DNA of 64,000 bases from Camellia lanceoleosa (GCA_025200525.1 CM045762.1:2728001-2792000); one strand, 5' to 3'. Positions 1-12,900 are shown, numbered from the stretch's first letter. Translations and numbers: made by a program. Notes: generated by a model not told the origin, from the letters alone.

Positions 1-2070
1 TTTAGTGCTCTTAGCCCCTTAACATGTCTTGCATGCATTGCTTACCACGATAAGTCTTATGCATACCACTTTAGCATTGAAAGATGAGCATGTTGTTGGC
101 ATTGCATTGTGTTTGGATCGGACGTCAATCCAAACACAAGGAATGTGGCACGTTTCATACTCGAAGTGATGAAACGTGTTGCGTTTCTCGGTCGCTGACA
201 CCCTTGATCATGCATGATAGGGCGGAGGCTCTTCGAGTCTTCTTTGTGCATTCACTAACATTGTGCAAGCTTGACTCTTTGGCCATCATGTATTGAGATG
301 CGTGATTGGTGGCTTGAGAGCTGAGTACTACGCTCTTTTGAGCTTGAGAAATGATAAGAGAGTAGTTGCACATACATTTCCATGCAAATGCATTGTTGTG
401 CCTTTGTTGATCTCTGTTCTTGACAAAATTGGGATTCTGGAAAGAGAAGTGGCCGGCCGACCACTTGCACTAGCCTGCCGACTACTTGTACTGGCCAGCC
501 GGCTAGTTGAGGTAGCCTACCAACCAGTTGAGGTGGCCGGCCAGCCACCTGTGGCAAAATTTTCCAAAATGCTTCTATTTTGGGGCAGATGCAACCTGAA
601 AGTGTGTTTGATGCTCTAAGGTCACTGCGAGTGCAAACAGAAGCAACTCATGGCAAAGCAGTGCATTTTTGGGGGAAGCAAACCGAGCATGTATGTCTCC
701 CTCCCCTCGAGGCCATTTTACTGCTTTATTTAGCTAGTTAATTTGCCAGTTTTTATAATTAATTAGTTAATGTGCTTAGCTAATTTGTTTCATCTTTGTA
801 AAATTCTAATTTGCTTAGAATAGCTAGTTTCAATTCGGGTTGTAATTAATTAGCTAGAGTTAGTTACTTAGTTGATTTGTAATAAGTAGCTTAGCGTAGC
901 TGGCTTAGCTTATTTATTCGGACCCTTAAATCGAGAGGGCAAATGTTGTAATAAGTGTGCGTGTGCCTTGAATGTCTTCCAACCCCGTCTTTCTCTCTTT
1001 TATTTATCCGCTTCGATGGTTAGTTTAGGGCGCGTTTTGATTAGCATACCTTATGCTTTGCATGTTTACATCATACATTTGTCTTGCATGCACCGGGCTC
1101 GGCGCATCATACAAACTGCATTGTATTTCAATACTTATTTGAATACATGTATCAAAGTGTTGTATTCATATGCCATTTTAGGTAGCCGATCCTCTTTAGT
1201 TGCATTTGCATGTGTTGCATTAGGCATCTTAACATAGCTAGGATCATGCATGATTTCTAACTAGTTCTCTGTTTTGACTTGGAGTACCTTTGTAAGTGTT
1301 CTGATTTAGCATACTTGCATGAGTGTGAATGTTGCCATGATAGCATGCTTGCCATGAGGCTATTTGCTTATATGCTAAACTGCATGAATGCCTGTGGATG
1401 AAGGCATCATTACTTGAATTGGAACTATTCATAAAAATGTGAGTTTTAAGCCCACTTGGAGTGGCAAATCATCATGTTTTAAGCCTACCTTGTTTGGTGG
1501 CAAATCTGCATTTCTAAGCCCACTTAAGGGTGGCAAATTCAAACCATTTTCGAAAACAAAAATTGAATTGTTTTGTTCCAATTTAAGCGATTTAGTCTAT
1601 ACTTGTATGTTGTGCACATCACGTAGTAAATTAGCTAAATAACCGGAACAATAACACGTGTGTTTTTAAAACAACATATCATGTTTAGTAGAGGCCGATC
1701 CTTTGATCGAGTGAGCGGAGGTGTCCATTTCAGGACCTTCCCCTCTCGTACCCAAGTTCCCGAGCCGAGGCAACTTTGGTGATGACAGACACGTGGCCTT
1801 AGGCACGAGTCAAGGTTTCCTAAATTTCCTAAAAACAAAATATTTAGGTGGCGACTCTATAATCTGGAAGCGATCGGTTGGCATTTTTGATTCAAAATCT
1901 GATTTTCCAAAATGATTTGCCGGATTGGACTCTTTGGTGATTTATCAGTCTTACACTGCACTTTATGAGATTAGATTTAGAAGCAGTGTGCGGGAATCCA
2001 GGTAGTAGCTAGAAACCGTCGGCTCCTCTCCAAAAGGGAGGCGCCTTGGAGGAAGTTTGGGCGGTCTACA
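1..2070 (+). repeat. 3' part of a long LTR (TGTAGACACC family, copy A)
   Basis: The segment is colinear with the 3' half of the complete solo LTR at 7963-12095. Shared landmarks are the diverged GTTTGGATCGGACG block near 112, a GGCCGGCC palindrome cluster at 450-550, CACCGGGCTCGGCGCATC near 1093, and TATTTAGGTGGCGACTC near 1840. It ends in GCGGTCTACA, a variant of the GTGTCTACA end of the family. The 5' part lies outside the window. No coding potential is credible; the short open frames are chance. Confidence 0.8.
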
Positions 2071-4060
2071 CTCACATGCGGATATACATTCAATGATAAA
2101 AGAATTACATGAATCTATAGCATGTGAGGTATCTAATCAAAAACAATAAAAATGCCCTTAAGGGCTTACATCTTCCAAGGCAATGGCCCAGTTACACAAA
2201 ATGGTCTCCGAACCCAAACATGTTAGCCCTTGGCTTTACAAAAAATTTCAACAAACAGTAGAGCTATTTACTCTTCACAAAATATCCACGCCCTCAATAT
2301 GGTGGGATCACCACATCTTTACCTGCACCAAATCCCATAGGGGTGAGCATAAAGCCTAGTAGAGAAATCCTCAAAAAAGTATATACATTTATGTAAGATG
2401 TCAAATGTTAATGCAAATGCAATGTCGTGCAATGCCATTTCAAAATACTCACTCACCATGCTTTTCTTAAAAATCACCAGGACTCATTAGTTCATTTCGA
2501 TTTTAACAATTTTCCAAAACTTCCAATTTTAATCACAAGGCGTGGTAAATACAACCTTTGGTAATCTGAAATTTGGTTTCTACAAGTAAACTATACAAGT
2601 ACTACCAAAATGTCATTTTTATCAGTATTAATTGGAAGGCTCGACACCTATCCACGTGATTTTCTGGTCTTTCACCAAGGACACTCAGGCCAACTTATCA
2701 ATTCCTCTACACCACCTAATCCAGACTTACCACATATTTACCCTATAAGCCTTTCCATAATTTTAATCACAATGTTTCATTTTCAATGATGGTTCAAAAT
2801 CTTTCTCAACACTTCTCATGTTATGCGAGATTAATGTAATGCCAATGCAACAATTACCCATACTACTACATTGTTCTCCACTTTAATCATATTCAACAGT
2901 GTAGTCAACATTCATGCTCTTTCAACATTTAAATCAAGTTAAGTCAATGCATAATATGAATGTTCACTCTCAAACTCAATAACTCTCATACATCAAGGAA
3001 ACTCTCCACCAACATCTAAAGACACAAGGATGTAAAATAAACATTTCTCATTCACATGTAAAGTAAACATTTCTCATTCTCTTGCCCAACTTGGCACCCA
3101 TCAATATGTAAACAAAACATACGTAGTTATACATGTATATATAATCTCAACATATTTATTCAACCCTCTTTATTTAGGAAATTCCCCAAATTTCTATGTT
3201 TTCACCAAAAACCCCAACATTATCCCATCTCTTTTGTAAAACCCCTTTCAAATCCCAAATCTCAAACATGATTAACTAAAATTCCAAGGAAACATCTTTT
3301 AAGAAAACAAGATAGAGTTCATTCTACAAAATCATCCATTTCTTGAATCACAAAACCCCATTTTGAAATAGTAAGAGAAGATCCCAAAAATAACTAAAAC
3401 TTACACAAATGTACATATAACTCAAAGAAGAACCCTACCTCAAAGGTTGATGATGAAATGGAGATGAAACCCTAACTTCAAGGAGGAGAAAGCTTGATCT
3501 CTACTACACCAAGTGAAGTTCTAGCTTGAGCTTCAAGATTTGAGGAGTTGATGATGATCTAAACCCAATGGATAGCAAGATTCAAGAGTTTTTAGTGCTT
3601 TGGTTAGGGTTTCTAGAGAGGAGAAGAGAAAATGGTCTTAGAGTGAGAGAGTGAAGCCCTAAATGTGAGATACAACTCGGCCTAAAAGATACAAAAATAT
3701 AGATTTTCGGACCCTGACCGACCGCACGTGCGGCGCCCTTCCCCGCACGTGCGGAGTGTGCCCTCCCGCACATGCAGCACTTCCCGCACCTCACTCACTC
3801 ACGTGCATATTAGATAGAATGCACGCCCAGCTTTCCCCTGAAATTCGTACGTGCAGCCTCACCCTCCCGCATGTGCGATAAGCCAACCAGCCAAGAAAAA
3901 TTGTTGGTTCGATCCTTGGGCACTCTAGATGTAACCTCACGCAAACCAAACGGTGAAGTCCAACAGACAAACAAAACAAGAACAAGAGTTTTAATTGGAA
4001 ATAACCTCCGAATGTTTTCAAACCCAATGGGAACAAAAGAGGATGCAACTAAAGAGGAGG
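2071..4060 (-). repeat. Fragment of a second LTR family, antisense
   Basis: There is no gene here. Read on the minus strand it resembles the promoter, leader and downstream part of a plant Gypsy LTR: a TATA-like CTATATTTTTG near 3700, then a leader with AGGGTTTC-type motifs at 3440-3620. Just upstream of the TATA (3715-3870) lies a cluster of CCGCACGTGCGG palindromes. The same palindrome type occurs at 46,920-47,100 in a related segment. Both borders are approximate and no target-site duplication was found. Confidence 0.5.
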
Positions 4061-5450
4061 AAAAAGAAAGAGAGACAGGTCATCACATAAAAGCTCAAAA
4101 AAGTTGATGAAAGAATGGGAAACACAAGTGGAAAGGCTTAGAAAGCAAGGTTCAAAGAAGGGTGATTAACCCTCTACTTTTAAGAGCCTTAAACCATAGC
4201 TTGACCTATAAAAATAGGTTTTAAAGAGCTTAAAAACAGCAAGAAAAGATGGAAAACAAATGGTGTAAAGATGGTACAAAGGCAAGAGAAAGTATACCTC
4301 TTGGAGAGGAGTGAACCCTTAAGCCATAAACCACCAATTTCCACACTCTCAAGTGCTTCAAGAGCTCAAATCCAAGCTCAAATCACCTCAGCAAGAAGCT
4401 CTCCAAGTTTGGTTTGGTGTGTTTGGACATAGGCTATGTAAGTTGCAAAGAGAATTGTAGAGAGAGGATTTTTCCAAAATATTTCACTCCTAAATATTTT
4501 CTAACATTGAAAGCGAAGAGGCCTTCTATATATAGAAAACTGCCCTCGGTCAAAAATATCAAGCCCTGGACAGCTGGAGCTTTTGGGGACAAGCCCGACA
4601 CAAAAATATCTAGTTTTTTCATCGCTAGCCGACATGTTTCAGTGGTGGCCGCCAATGATGGTCGGTCGGCCATCAAAAATCTGCTTCTAGGCCCAACTTC
4701 AAATGGGCATATCTCCTTCATCCAGACTCCTTTGCAGGTCATTCTTGAGTTTAGATTGAAGCCCCGGAAGTCTAATTTCCAATGGAAGTGGCCTCACATA
4801 AAAATTCTAAGTGTGCAAAGAGATATGCCTATTTTAGTGAAGGTCGCTCAGTTTTGGCTTAATCGGATGGATGCCTAACTTCAACTAGCCACATCTCCCT
4901 CATCCGGACTCGGCTTTAGGTGATTATTCTGTCTAAAATGAAGCCCCAGAAGTCCACTTTCCAATGGTGGTAGCCTCACAACTAAATTCCAAGTGTGAAA
5001 AAAGATGGACTTGATTTAGTGAAGGCTGTCCGGTTCTCTTTTAACAGTTTATGCCCAACTTCTTCCCCAACTAGGTTTCTTCCCTCTCCTCCAATTTTCT
5101 TCAACTCCAAACCTCTAAATAAGATGTTTTAAAATATTTTTGAAAGATTTCACCCCTCTTCCATTTATTTCCACTTTGTCCTTGCTCGGTTTACGAAAAG
5201 TGTAATTTTTAACGAAATACGAGCCTCAGAACATCGTAGAAACTTTTGGAAAAAAATACTTTAAAAAAGAGGGTTCTAAGGTCTAAAATGATTTTGGCCA
5301 AAATTGTTTTGATCCAAAATGGGGTGTAAGGGTGGGATTTAGAGCTCCTCTTGTTAAAGAAATCAAACGTTTGTATAGTATAACTTCATCATCGAGTAAT
5401 CAACCTGAGGCCCCCAAGTCTAAAGGGCAGTAAAAAATGAGGTGTCTACA
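4060..5450 (-). repeat. 5' part of a TGTAGACACC-family LTR, minus strand
   Basis: The minus strand starts TGTAGACACCTCATTTTTTA at 5450 and runs leftward through the family's first kilobase. It holds a GTCGGTCGGCC palindrome cluster at 4625-4675, then a TATA box (TCTATATATAGAA near 4530), then the transcribed leader. It is truncated on its left near the second LTR family. The 154-codon frame at 4414-4878 is a non-coding passage of the LTR. Confidence 0.7.
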
Positions 5451-5524
5451 CTCGCCGCCATATACCTGGAGTTGGAAACATTATGTTAGTTACATGGTTC
5501 CTTGTCTTACTATGTGAATGGGCA

Positions 5525-6950
5525 CAACATTTTTTGTTGTATTTTTACCTCATTTAAACCAAGCTTCGCCAAAGATATAGACTTCATGTTGGTATATAAA
5601 TCTGTGAGGTCCCACTTCACACATCGCGGAATGACATTAGGTTTGCGAGGTTGTAAGATGGTTATGTGCTCACACAACCAGTACTGAAACAAATAACAAA
5701 CATTAGTAATGTGAATGTTCACATTAATAAACACTAATGTGAATGTTTAAACTAGTGTTTACTAATGTGTGTTTATCCATTACTGAACAGTAATGTGAAT
5801 GTTCACATCATTGATGTCAACTTCCACACCATTGCCTAGTAATGTGTGTTCCACATTTGTTTTGGTGCTAACATGATCAAAACACTGGTGTCAGTGTTTA
5901 CATCAATACATATTGATGTGAATAACAACATAATATGACTAATTGAGAAATTAACAGTAATGTGAATGTTTACACAAAACACTGGTGTCAATGTTTACAT
6001 CAATACACATTGATGTGAATGTTCCTAACATTTCACACTGTCATGAACATTCACATCAGTGTGTACTTATGCCAACCTTGCCACCAGTGTATACCGATGT
6101 GTAGGTCATATTTGTTTGCTGACAACATGAGTGGACAGACCTCGTGAATCTCATATTAAATATAGAATAAGATTTATGAGATTTACCATTAACAACATAA
6201 CACATTCGGTGACTCGTCCCGGTTTTTCCCAGTTTTGGCCCACTGACCCCATCAGGGTTGCCCGGATGCTCTCAGCCCAGTCATACTGGATCATGTTGTC
6301 TAATGAGTCCATGTATGAATAGAATGCCTATCCAATTGTTTCTCTGGACGTGGAAAAGAACAGTTTGACGCATGCATACATGCAAACTAATCTTGCAACC
6401 TCTTCATTGTCTTGTTTTTTTTGTGCCCTTTAATGCTTCGTTCAGAATTTCATGTATTTTCTTTGCATAAGCGGTGACATCCTTGCACATTCGATTGTAT
6501 GATCTTGGGCCGTTGGTTTTGCACCATAAGAGAGGTCCATTGGCTTGGTGCCGCAGTCCACCCAAAAAATAAGTGATACAACACTTTTAAAAATCTGAAT
6601 GCTCTTGTCCCCTATGTAAAACCCCCCACTAGATGGCTTGAATGTCTGCACTATACGTACAAGGACATCATCGTATTTCATGCAATGGTTGAGGTCGACT
6701 TCATTACTTATCAAACAATCAAATAAGGGCCAAAATAGTGTTTTCCTAAGGCATTTCAATTGCCATTTGTAAATTTTGTAGCCTTCAATAGTTTCACCAA
6801 TCTAATGATATTTGACCGGTAGTTAACCTTTTTCATGTTCACTTGTTCGGGACTAGCTGTTTGATCGGGTTTACCTTTAGCACGGGATTCCTCTCTCGTT
6901 CTTTTGCCATCAAATTTATGGGAAGACTTTGTTTGTTCAAATACAAGCAA
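5525..6950 (-). pseudogene. Decayed MULE-type transposon gene resembling Ulp1-protease element proteins
   Basis: Read leftward on the minus strand, three blocks look like the conserved N-terminal part of plant transposon proteins that usually end in an Ulp1-like cysteine protease. Block 1 (6950-6442) includes KYDDVLVRIVQTFKPSSGGF and the VVSLIFWVDCGTKPMDLSYG region. Block 2 (about 6395-6170) reads ARLVCMYACVKLFF followed by YSYMDSLDNMIQYDWAES. Block 3 (5683-5525) reads YWLCEHITILQPRKPNVIP and KWDLTDLY after a TTTGTTTCAG acceptor. Frameshifts break block 1 near 6757 and the start of block 2. The protease domain itself is not visible and would have lain left of 5525, where an LTR now sits. Family assignment rests on pattern memory only. 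Confidence 0.55.
5695..6130. repeat. Intron-like DNA rich in ATGTGAATGTTCACAT palindromes
   Basis: This stretch lies between exon-like blocks of the decayed MULE gene and is packed with variants of the palindrome ATGTGAATGTTCACAT and ACACTGGTGT. A block of about 165 bp (5770-5940) recurs as a direct repeat at 7549-7710. No coding frame is visible. Confidence 0.7.
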
Positions 6951-7962
6951 ATTTAATATTACTGTTCACAAATGAATAGTGATAATAAGTATAAATTATT
7001 ATATGCCATGTGAATAATGGGATGGTGATGGTGAAATAGTATGTGAATAGTTGGTGCAAATGTTCACGTGAAGAGATGATAGCACATGACAAACCAACAT
7101 TCACATAAAGATGTGAGAATAGTCACACATTACAACTATTAAACTAACACGATGTTAATCTTCATATCATTACACTTATATATTTGGTATGAATGTTCAC
7201 GACCAAATATATAGTGTGAATATTCAATATGAATGTGACAATGTGAATATTAAAATTATGTTCAGAATGTTACAATGTGAATATTAACATTATGTTCAGA
7301 ATGTAATTATTAACATTATGTTCAAAATGTGCATATTGACATTAATGTTAATCAATAACAAGTGAAACAATATGATGTTATTATTTACAACATGCTTACA
7401 AGAATTCACATGTAACCAAAACAGGGTTGGCAACCATTCATAGTTTGGACTATAATTATTTCATGACCATTAACAACCAACAACACCAACAAGTCTGACA
7501 TTGATGTCACAATTTGAATATTTACTCACTAACTAATCTCATGTGTGCTTATCCATTACTGAACAGTAATGTGAATGTTCACATCTTTGATGTCAACTTC
7601 CACACCATTGCTTAGTAATGTGTGTTCCACATTTATTTTGGTGCTAACATGAGCAAAACACTGGTGTCAATGTTTACATCAATACACATTAATGTGAACA
7701 ACAACATAATATGGTGATTGAAATTATGATAATGTGAACATTCACATTATTATACCTTGATGTGAATGTTTACACCGTGTCTACTAATGTGAGTTTATCC
7801 ATTAATGAATAGTAATGTGAATGTTCTCTTCATTGATGTTTACAAAATCAAATCCAAAAACAACAATAGTAGTAGGGCAATGTAAATATATACATCGGTG
7901 ATCACATTATGTTATCATTGACTGCAAAATAGAGTGTGGAACCAACAACACCAACAAGTTTG
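6951..7962. repeat. AATGTGAATGTTCACATT-rich spacer of the decayed MULE
   Basis: No gene. AT-rich DNA with many copies of TGTGAATGTTCAC and TTTACATCAATAC. It contains direct repeats of 5770-5940 (at 7549-7710) and of the segment now at 12,252-12,370 (here 7790-7915). The solo LTR at 7963 interrupts it. Confidence 0.7.
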
Positions 7963-10900
7963 TGTAGACACCCCATTTTTGGCCGTCCTCAAGACTTGGT
8001 TGTGCTTGTAGGTACACCCAACAAGCTGATTCGATTGATCGCCCGACACTTGGTATCATGGCGGGCGTCACGGTTCGAGTTTCCGGACCTTGTATCCTTT
8101 GCCTCATTTTGGACCCTGATTTGGTCCTTTCGAGTGGCCCTTCCGGTGCCTTGCGGCCATAGCTTTGTTCTGCCACCTTGATGAAACCTACTGACCATCG
8201 GTGTGCCCTTCTAAACCATTCTTGATGGCGGCACCCCTATCTCAGTTGGTTTTCCTCCAGATCTTTTGAGCCAGCTGGATTTTTGTTTGCTCCCCTCCAT
8301 ACATGTGTATGGAGGGATGAAGGCCTTGCAAAGCTTCTTGAAGAAGATTTGGCTTTTCATTCCTCTATGTAAGGAAGAGGCTTCTCCCTTATACCAGGGG
8401 CTGGAGTTTTTGAAGAGCAAAAACTCCCTTTCTCTCTATATTGCTTGTGTTTTGTGCCTTAAGGTTGGATTTCCTTGCACTTTTACACTACAACACATAG
8501 ATATGCACCACCACCATTGAATCAAGCTTCTTGGGAGGTCTTCTTGAGGTCTGAAAGCAAGCTTCCACCTTCTGAAATTGCTGATTTCGAAAAGGGTCTT
8601 CAAGAGTGAGCATTTCCCCTATTTTTGCATTTTCTTGCACCTTGCTTTAGCCCTCTTTACATATTGTTTTAGGCTTTTCTTATAACTGAAAAAAGTCTTT
8701 TTTTTAAGTGCTTTTTAAGTTTGGTTAAGGCCATTTTCTGTTTGGAGTGTGTAGCCCCCTTGCGTGCTTTGTTTTAAGCCATATTTGGAGGCCTCCGAGT
8801 TAGTCTTGGTTTGGCCTTCCTACCACTGAAATCCAGTGGATTTTCAGTGGTAGAGGTATGGTTTTGAGGTCCTAAATCAGAGGGGGTAGTCCCCTCTCTT
8901 TGTATTCCTCTTTACTTGCATTTTTGGCCTTCCAAAGGACCATCCCTATATGCATTTTTGAGGTTGGTCCAGGCCTTTTTTTTGTGACTTTTAGGACCTA
9001 CCTTGGCCTGTCCAAAGTGGTTTAATCATGTCTTGCTTGCATCTTGCATGTGTAGTGTAACTCCATTCATAGCCCATCAAAGTAGCATGTGTGCATGGTC
9101 TTTGTTGAGCCCATTTCAGTGGATTTTTGGTGACGTTTTACCATGCCATGAACCTGTTTTGGGTTGGTTTTGTTACTCCATGCTTGCATGATGCACTTGT
9201 AGTTCAAATCCCCTAAACTAACTTCATATGCTCCATGCCATGCCATGTCATTTTAGCTTGTTTGGTTTACATTTCAGCATGTATTTGGTCATCATTTGGC
9301 ATGTCATGACCCTATCCATAGTTGATTTGATCATCCTTTGCATGCTCCATATAGGTGTAGAACAAATCTTGTTTACTAGCCTTTTGTGCATGATGTTTTG
9401 ACTCATCATACTAGCATATTTTGGCTTTGCTCAAACTTGATTTTATGCTTATTTTGAAGTGTTCTAGGACTGTTTTAGGTTGCCCTTGCCATATCCTTCA
9501 TGCTTTGTATAGCTGTAGTGTAATTGGCCTTGCAAGCTTTGTGTTCCGGTGATTCATGCATACTATCTTTGAGATATTTAGATGATTTGGCATCACTTAA
9601 TACTTTATTTCAGAGCATTACCATTGCCACATTCCCACTTCATTCATGTTTCAAGTGTCTTTGAATGTCGCGTATTATTGCCTAGTTTAAGGCTTAGCTT
9701 GTATGCTTGCATGTCTAGGTGTTTGAGCCTTCTTTCCAGCATGTTTAAGTCCTTGTTTAGGCTTAATTAAGCTCAGTCCATGCTTAGTTCATGCGTTCAT
9801 GCCATGTATTGCATGCCTCCTTTGTATTGCTCTTTGCTAGCTTTCATGACTTAGGACCTCCGCATGCTTTACTTGTGTTGTTTAAATGATTTGACATCAT
9901 TTATCATCTCATTTCAGTGCATATAGTGTGGTTACACTTGCACATTTGTCACTTCTTAGGCACTTTTGAGAGTTGCCCTTTTAAGCCTCTTTGATGAACC
10001 TTTCGCATTTTGCATGCTTGAGTGTGTTTTGTGGCTTAATTCATCGCTATGGCCACTAATTTAGGCTTAGTTGAGAGCTACCCATATTGGTTTAAGTCCA
10101 TACCTAGCATGTTGTTGCATGCTTGTCTTGCATATTGTTGTATGCTTGTCTCATATTTGCATGTTGTCGCATGCTAATTACATTACATGTTGTTGCATGT
10201 TCATTACCCTTCATTTCGCATGCTTAAGTCACATTACATGATTGCATGTTCAAGCTAGCACCGAGTATGCCATGTAGTTCATATTGCATGTTTGTCATGC
10301 TTATGTGTTGCATTGTTCGGATTAAGTGTTAATCCGAGCACGAGGAATAAGGGACGTTTCATACTCCGAGTGATGGAACGTGTCTCAATTCTCGATCGCC
10401 GAAGCTCTTGATGATTCATGATAGAGTTCTAGGCTTTACTTGCTTTATTTGTGCATTCATTTTCATATTGATTTGCACAAGTTGGATCTTTGGCCATCAT
10501 GCATCGGGATGCGTGATTGATGGTCGTGGATCCGACTAGGCCTCTCCCTTGATGTTTTGAGGTGATTTGAGGTGGCATAGTGCATACATGCCCTTGGGAG
10601 ACCCTCTCTTTTCTGTATTTTGTGCTTCGTTGCAGTTTGGTGTCCTGACACACGGTGGTAAACCTACCCGATGGCGGCAATGTGCCACCCTTGGCCGGCA
10701 ATAGGCCATCTCTGGCCGGCAGGTCTCCCTCCATGGCCGGCAGGCCACTAGTGACTTCCCCTGCAGTGTTTTGGTAAGTTTCAGCAACAAGCACTGGAAG
10801 ACACCCTGCAAACAGAGCCTCTAAAGAAACAGCAGGAAGGTGTTTGAGGCGAAGAAGCAAGCATGCATGCCTTCCTTCTTTAAGCAGATTTGAATAGCAC

Positions 10901-12095
10901 CGTTCTTTGCTTTCCCTACTTGCTTATTATCATTCATTTATCGATTAATTAATTTGTTAATTACTTAAGTTGTGTAATAATTAGTTGTAGCTAGTTATTC
11001 ATTTGGTTCTGTAATAATTAATTAGCTCGTGAGTTAGTTGATTAGGCGATTTGTATTATTTATTCGGACCCTCCGAGCGAGGGCACAATTGTAATAAGTG
11101 TGCGTGAGTGTGGTGTATGTCTTCCAACCTCACGTCTTTCTTCCCTTTTATTTAAACTGCTTATGATGGTTAGATTTAAGGCATATTGCAATTAGCATAC
11201 CTTATGCTATGCATGCGTGCATCCATACATTTGTCTTGCATACACCGGGCTCGGCGCATCATGCTAACTGCATAAGTATTCCAAATCTAACTTGAATACA
11301 TGCTATCTGTGCATTCCACATGCCATCCTAGGATTAGCCGAGCCTATTCTAGGGACATTCTGTATGCGTTGCATTAGCCACTTAACATGGATTAGGGTCA
11401 TGCATGTTTGCTAACTAGTTTACTGTTTTGGCACGGAGTACACTGTAAGTATTTTATGCTTTAGCATCTCACATGAGTGTGAATGTTAACATAACAGCAT
11501 GCTTACTATGTGGCTATATGCTTATGTGATAAACTGCCTAAATGCCTGTGGGTGAAAGTTGGATTACTTGAATTGGGATAATTCATTAAAATCCGTATTT
11601 TAGCCTACTTGCTAGTAGCAAATTTCAAAACATTTCCAAACAAACGGATATGCAATGCTTTGTTCCAAATTAGGCGATCTAGTCTATACTTGTTTTGCTG
11701 TGCGCATCACATAGTAATTCTAGCTAATTAATCAGAATAAGAACGTATATGTTTTCAAAACTAGATATCATGGTTAGTAGAGGCCAATTTTTGATCGGGC
11801 GAGCGGGGGTGCTCACGAAGTGACCTTCCCCAATCGTACCCAAGTTCCCGAGCCGAGGCAACTTTGGTGATGACGGACACGTGGCCTTAGGCAACGAGTC
11901 AGGGTTTCCTAAATTTTCCAAAATAAAATATTTAGGTGGTGACTCTGTATCTGGCAAAGTAGTCCATGTTTGGCACTTCTTTCTAAAAAATCTGTTTTCC
12001 AAAACAATTTGCCGGATTTAGACTCTTTGGTTCAGATTAAGAACTGTGACAAATCGAGTCCGAACTATAGCATGAGGCCCAAGGGTGTGTCTACA
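7963..12095 (+). mobile_element. Complete solo LTR (4133 bp) of a long-LTR Gypsy-type element
   Basis: It begins TGTAGACACCCCATTTTTGG and ends GGGTGTGTCTACA, giving inverted TGTAGACAC termini. The flanking pentamers are GTTTG (7958-7962) and GTCTG (12,096-12,100). The intact pre-insertion site is preserved in a direct repeat near 7490 and reads CAACAAGTCTGAC, so GTTTG is a mutated target-site copy. No internal region follows, so this is a solo LTR. Inside are a near-perfect hairpin at 8821-8852, diverged repeats of about 305 bp in the middle, a GGCCGGC palindrome cluster at 10,675-10,750, and the conserved TTTAGGTGGTGACTCTG block. Four-kilobase LTRs suggest the Tat/Ogre group, but no coding region is attached to confirm it. 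Confidence 0.88.
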
Positions 12096-12900
12096 GTCTG
12101 ACATTGATGTCACAATGTGAATATTTACATCATATTCCATCACATTTTTTGGTGAAGATAACCCTATGGATATCAACAATCAACAATACCAACATTGACA
12201 GTAATGTGAACATTCACATTATTATACACTAATATGAATGTTTACACCAATGTCTACTAATGTGCGTTTATTTATTAATGAATAGTAATGTGAATGTTCA
12301 CATCATTGATATTTACAAAATCAAATCCAAAAACAACAATAGTAATAGGGCAATGTAAATATATACATTGGTGATCATATTATGACTGAAAAACGGAAGG
12401 CAGAATGACGGTGCTTACTTTTGTTCCTCATTGTGGGTGGGTACGGAAATCGATGGACCACACTTAGTCGACCGACGGGAAACACGGAACAACGAACCAC
12501 CCTCCTTCCGATGTAAACCTTCGCAGCAGTGAGTTGAAGTGGAATAGCAGTGGCCGAAGACAGTGGACGGTGGACGACGATGGTGGTGAGGCAACGTGAA
12601 TCTAGGGTTACGGTTTGAGAGTTTTTGGGGCCGACGATGAGATTTTCTTTGGGAAATCAGTGTTTTGTGGATTGAATAGATGGAATAGGAATGGTTTGTT
12701 TTCAGAATTAAGTAGATGTGGGAGAAGTGGAGGGAGGGTAATTTCGTCCTATTATAATGAATGGACCTAATGGAATAATAAAAAAGGATTTGGGTCTTAT
12801 GGAATAAAACTCTTAGGAATATGATTTATGAAAAAAGTTCATTTTTTTTTAATGGAAACTTATGATATTTACCATGCTAATTATATAATGGTGCTTTTGT
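12096..12900 (-). other. Distal part of the decayed MULE, possible first exon and promoter
   Basis: After the solo LTR the palindrome-rich spacer resumes to about 12,400. On the minus strand, 12,660-12,430 looks like a gene start: a leader with CCGTAACCCTAG, then ATGAGGAACAAAAG followed by a GTAAGC donor. This could be exon 1 of the gene whose later exons lie at 6950-5525. The end near 12,740-12,790 (GGGTAATTTCGTCC) resembles a MULE terminus. This is inference; no matching opposite end was found. Confidence 0.35.

Noticed and set aside
1840..1860. GGTGGCGACTC as a tRNA primer-binding site (also near 11,935, 51,020 and 58,095)
   Set aside because: The borders of the two solo LTRs place this block about 160-200 bp inside the LTR end, so it cannot be the primer-binding site of this family.
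4414..4878. A 154-codon plus-strand open frame
   Set aside because: It runs antisense through an LTR promoter region conserved with other LTR copies that lack the frame.
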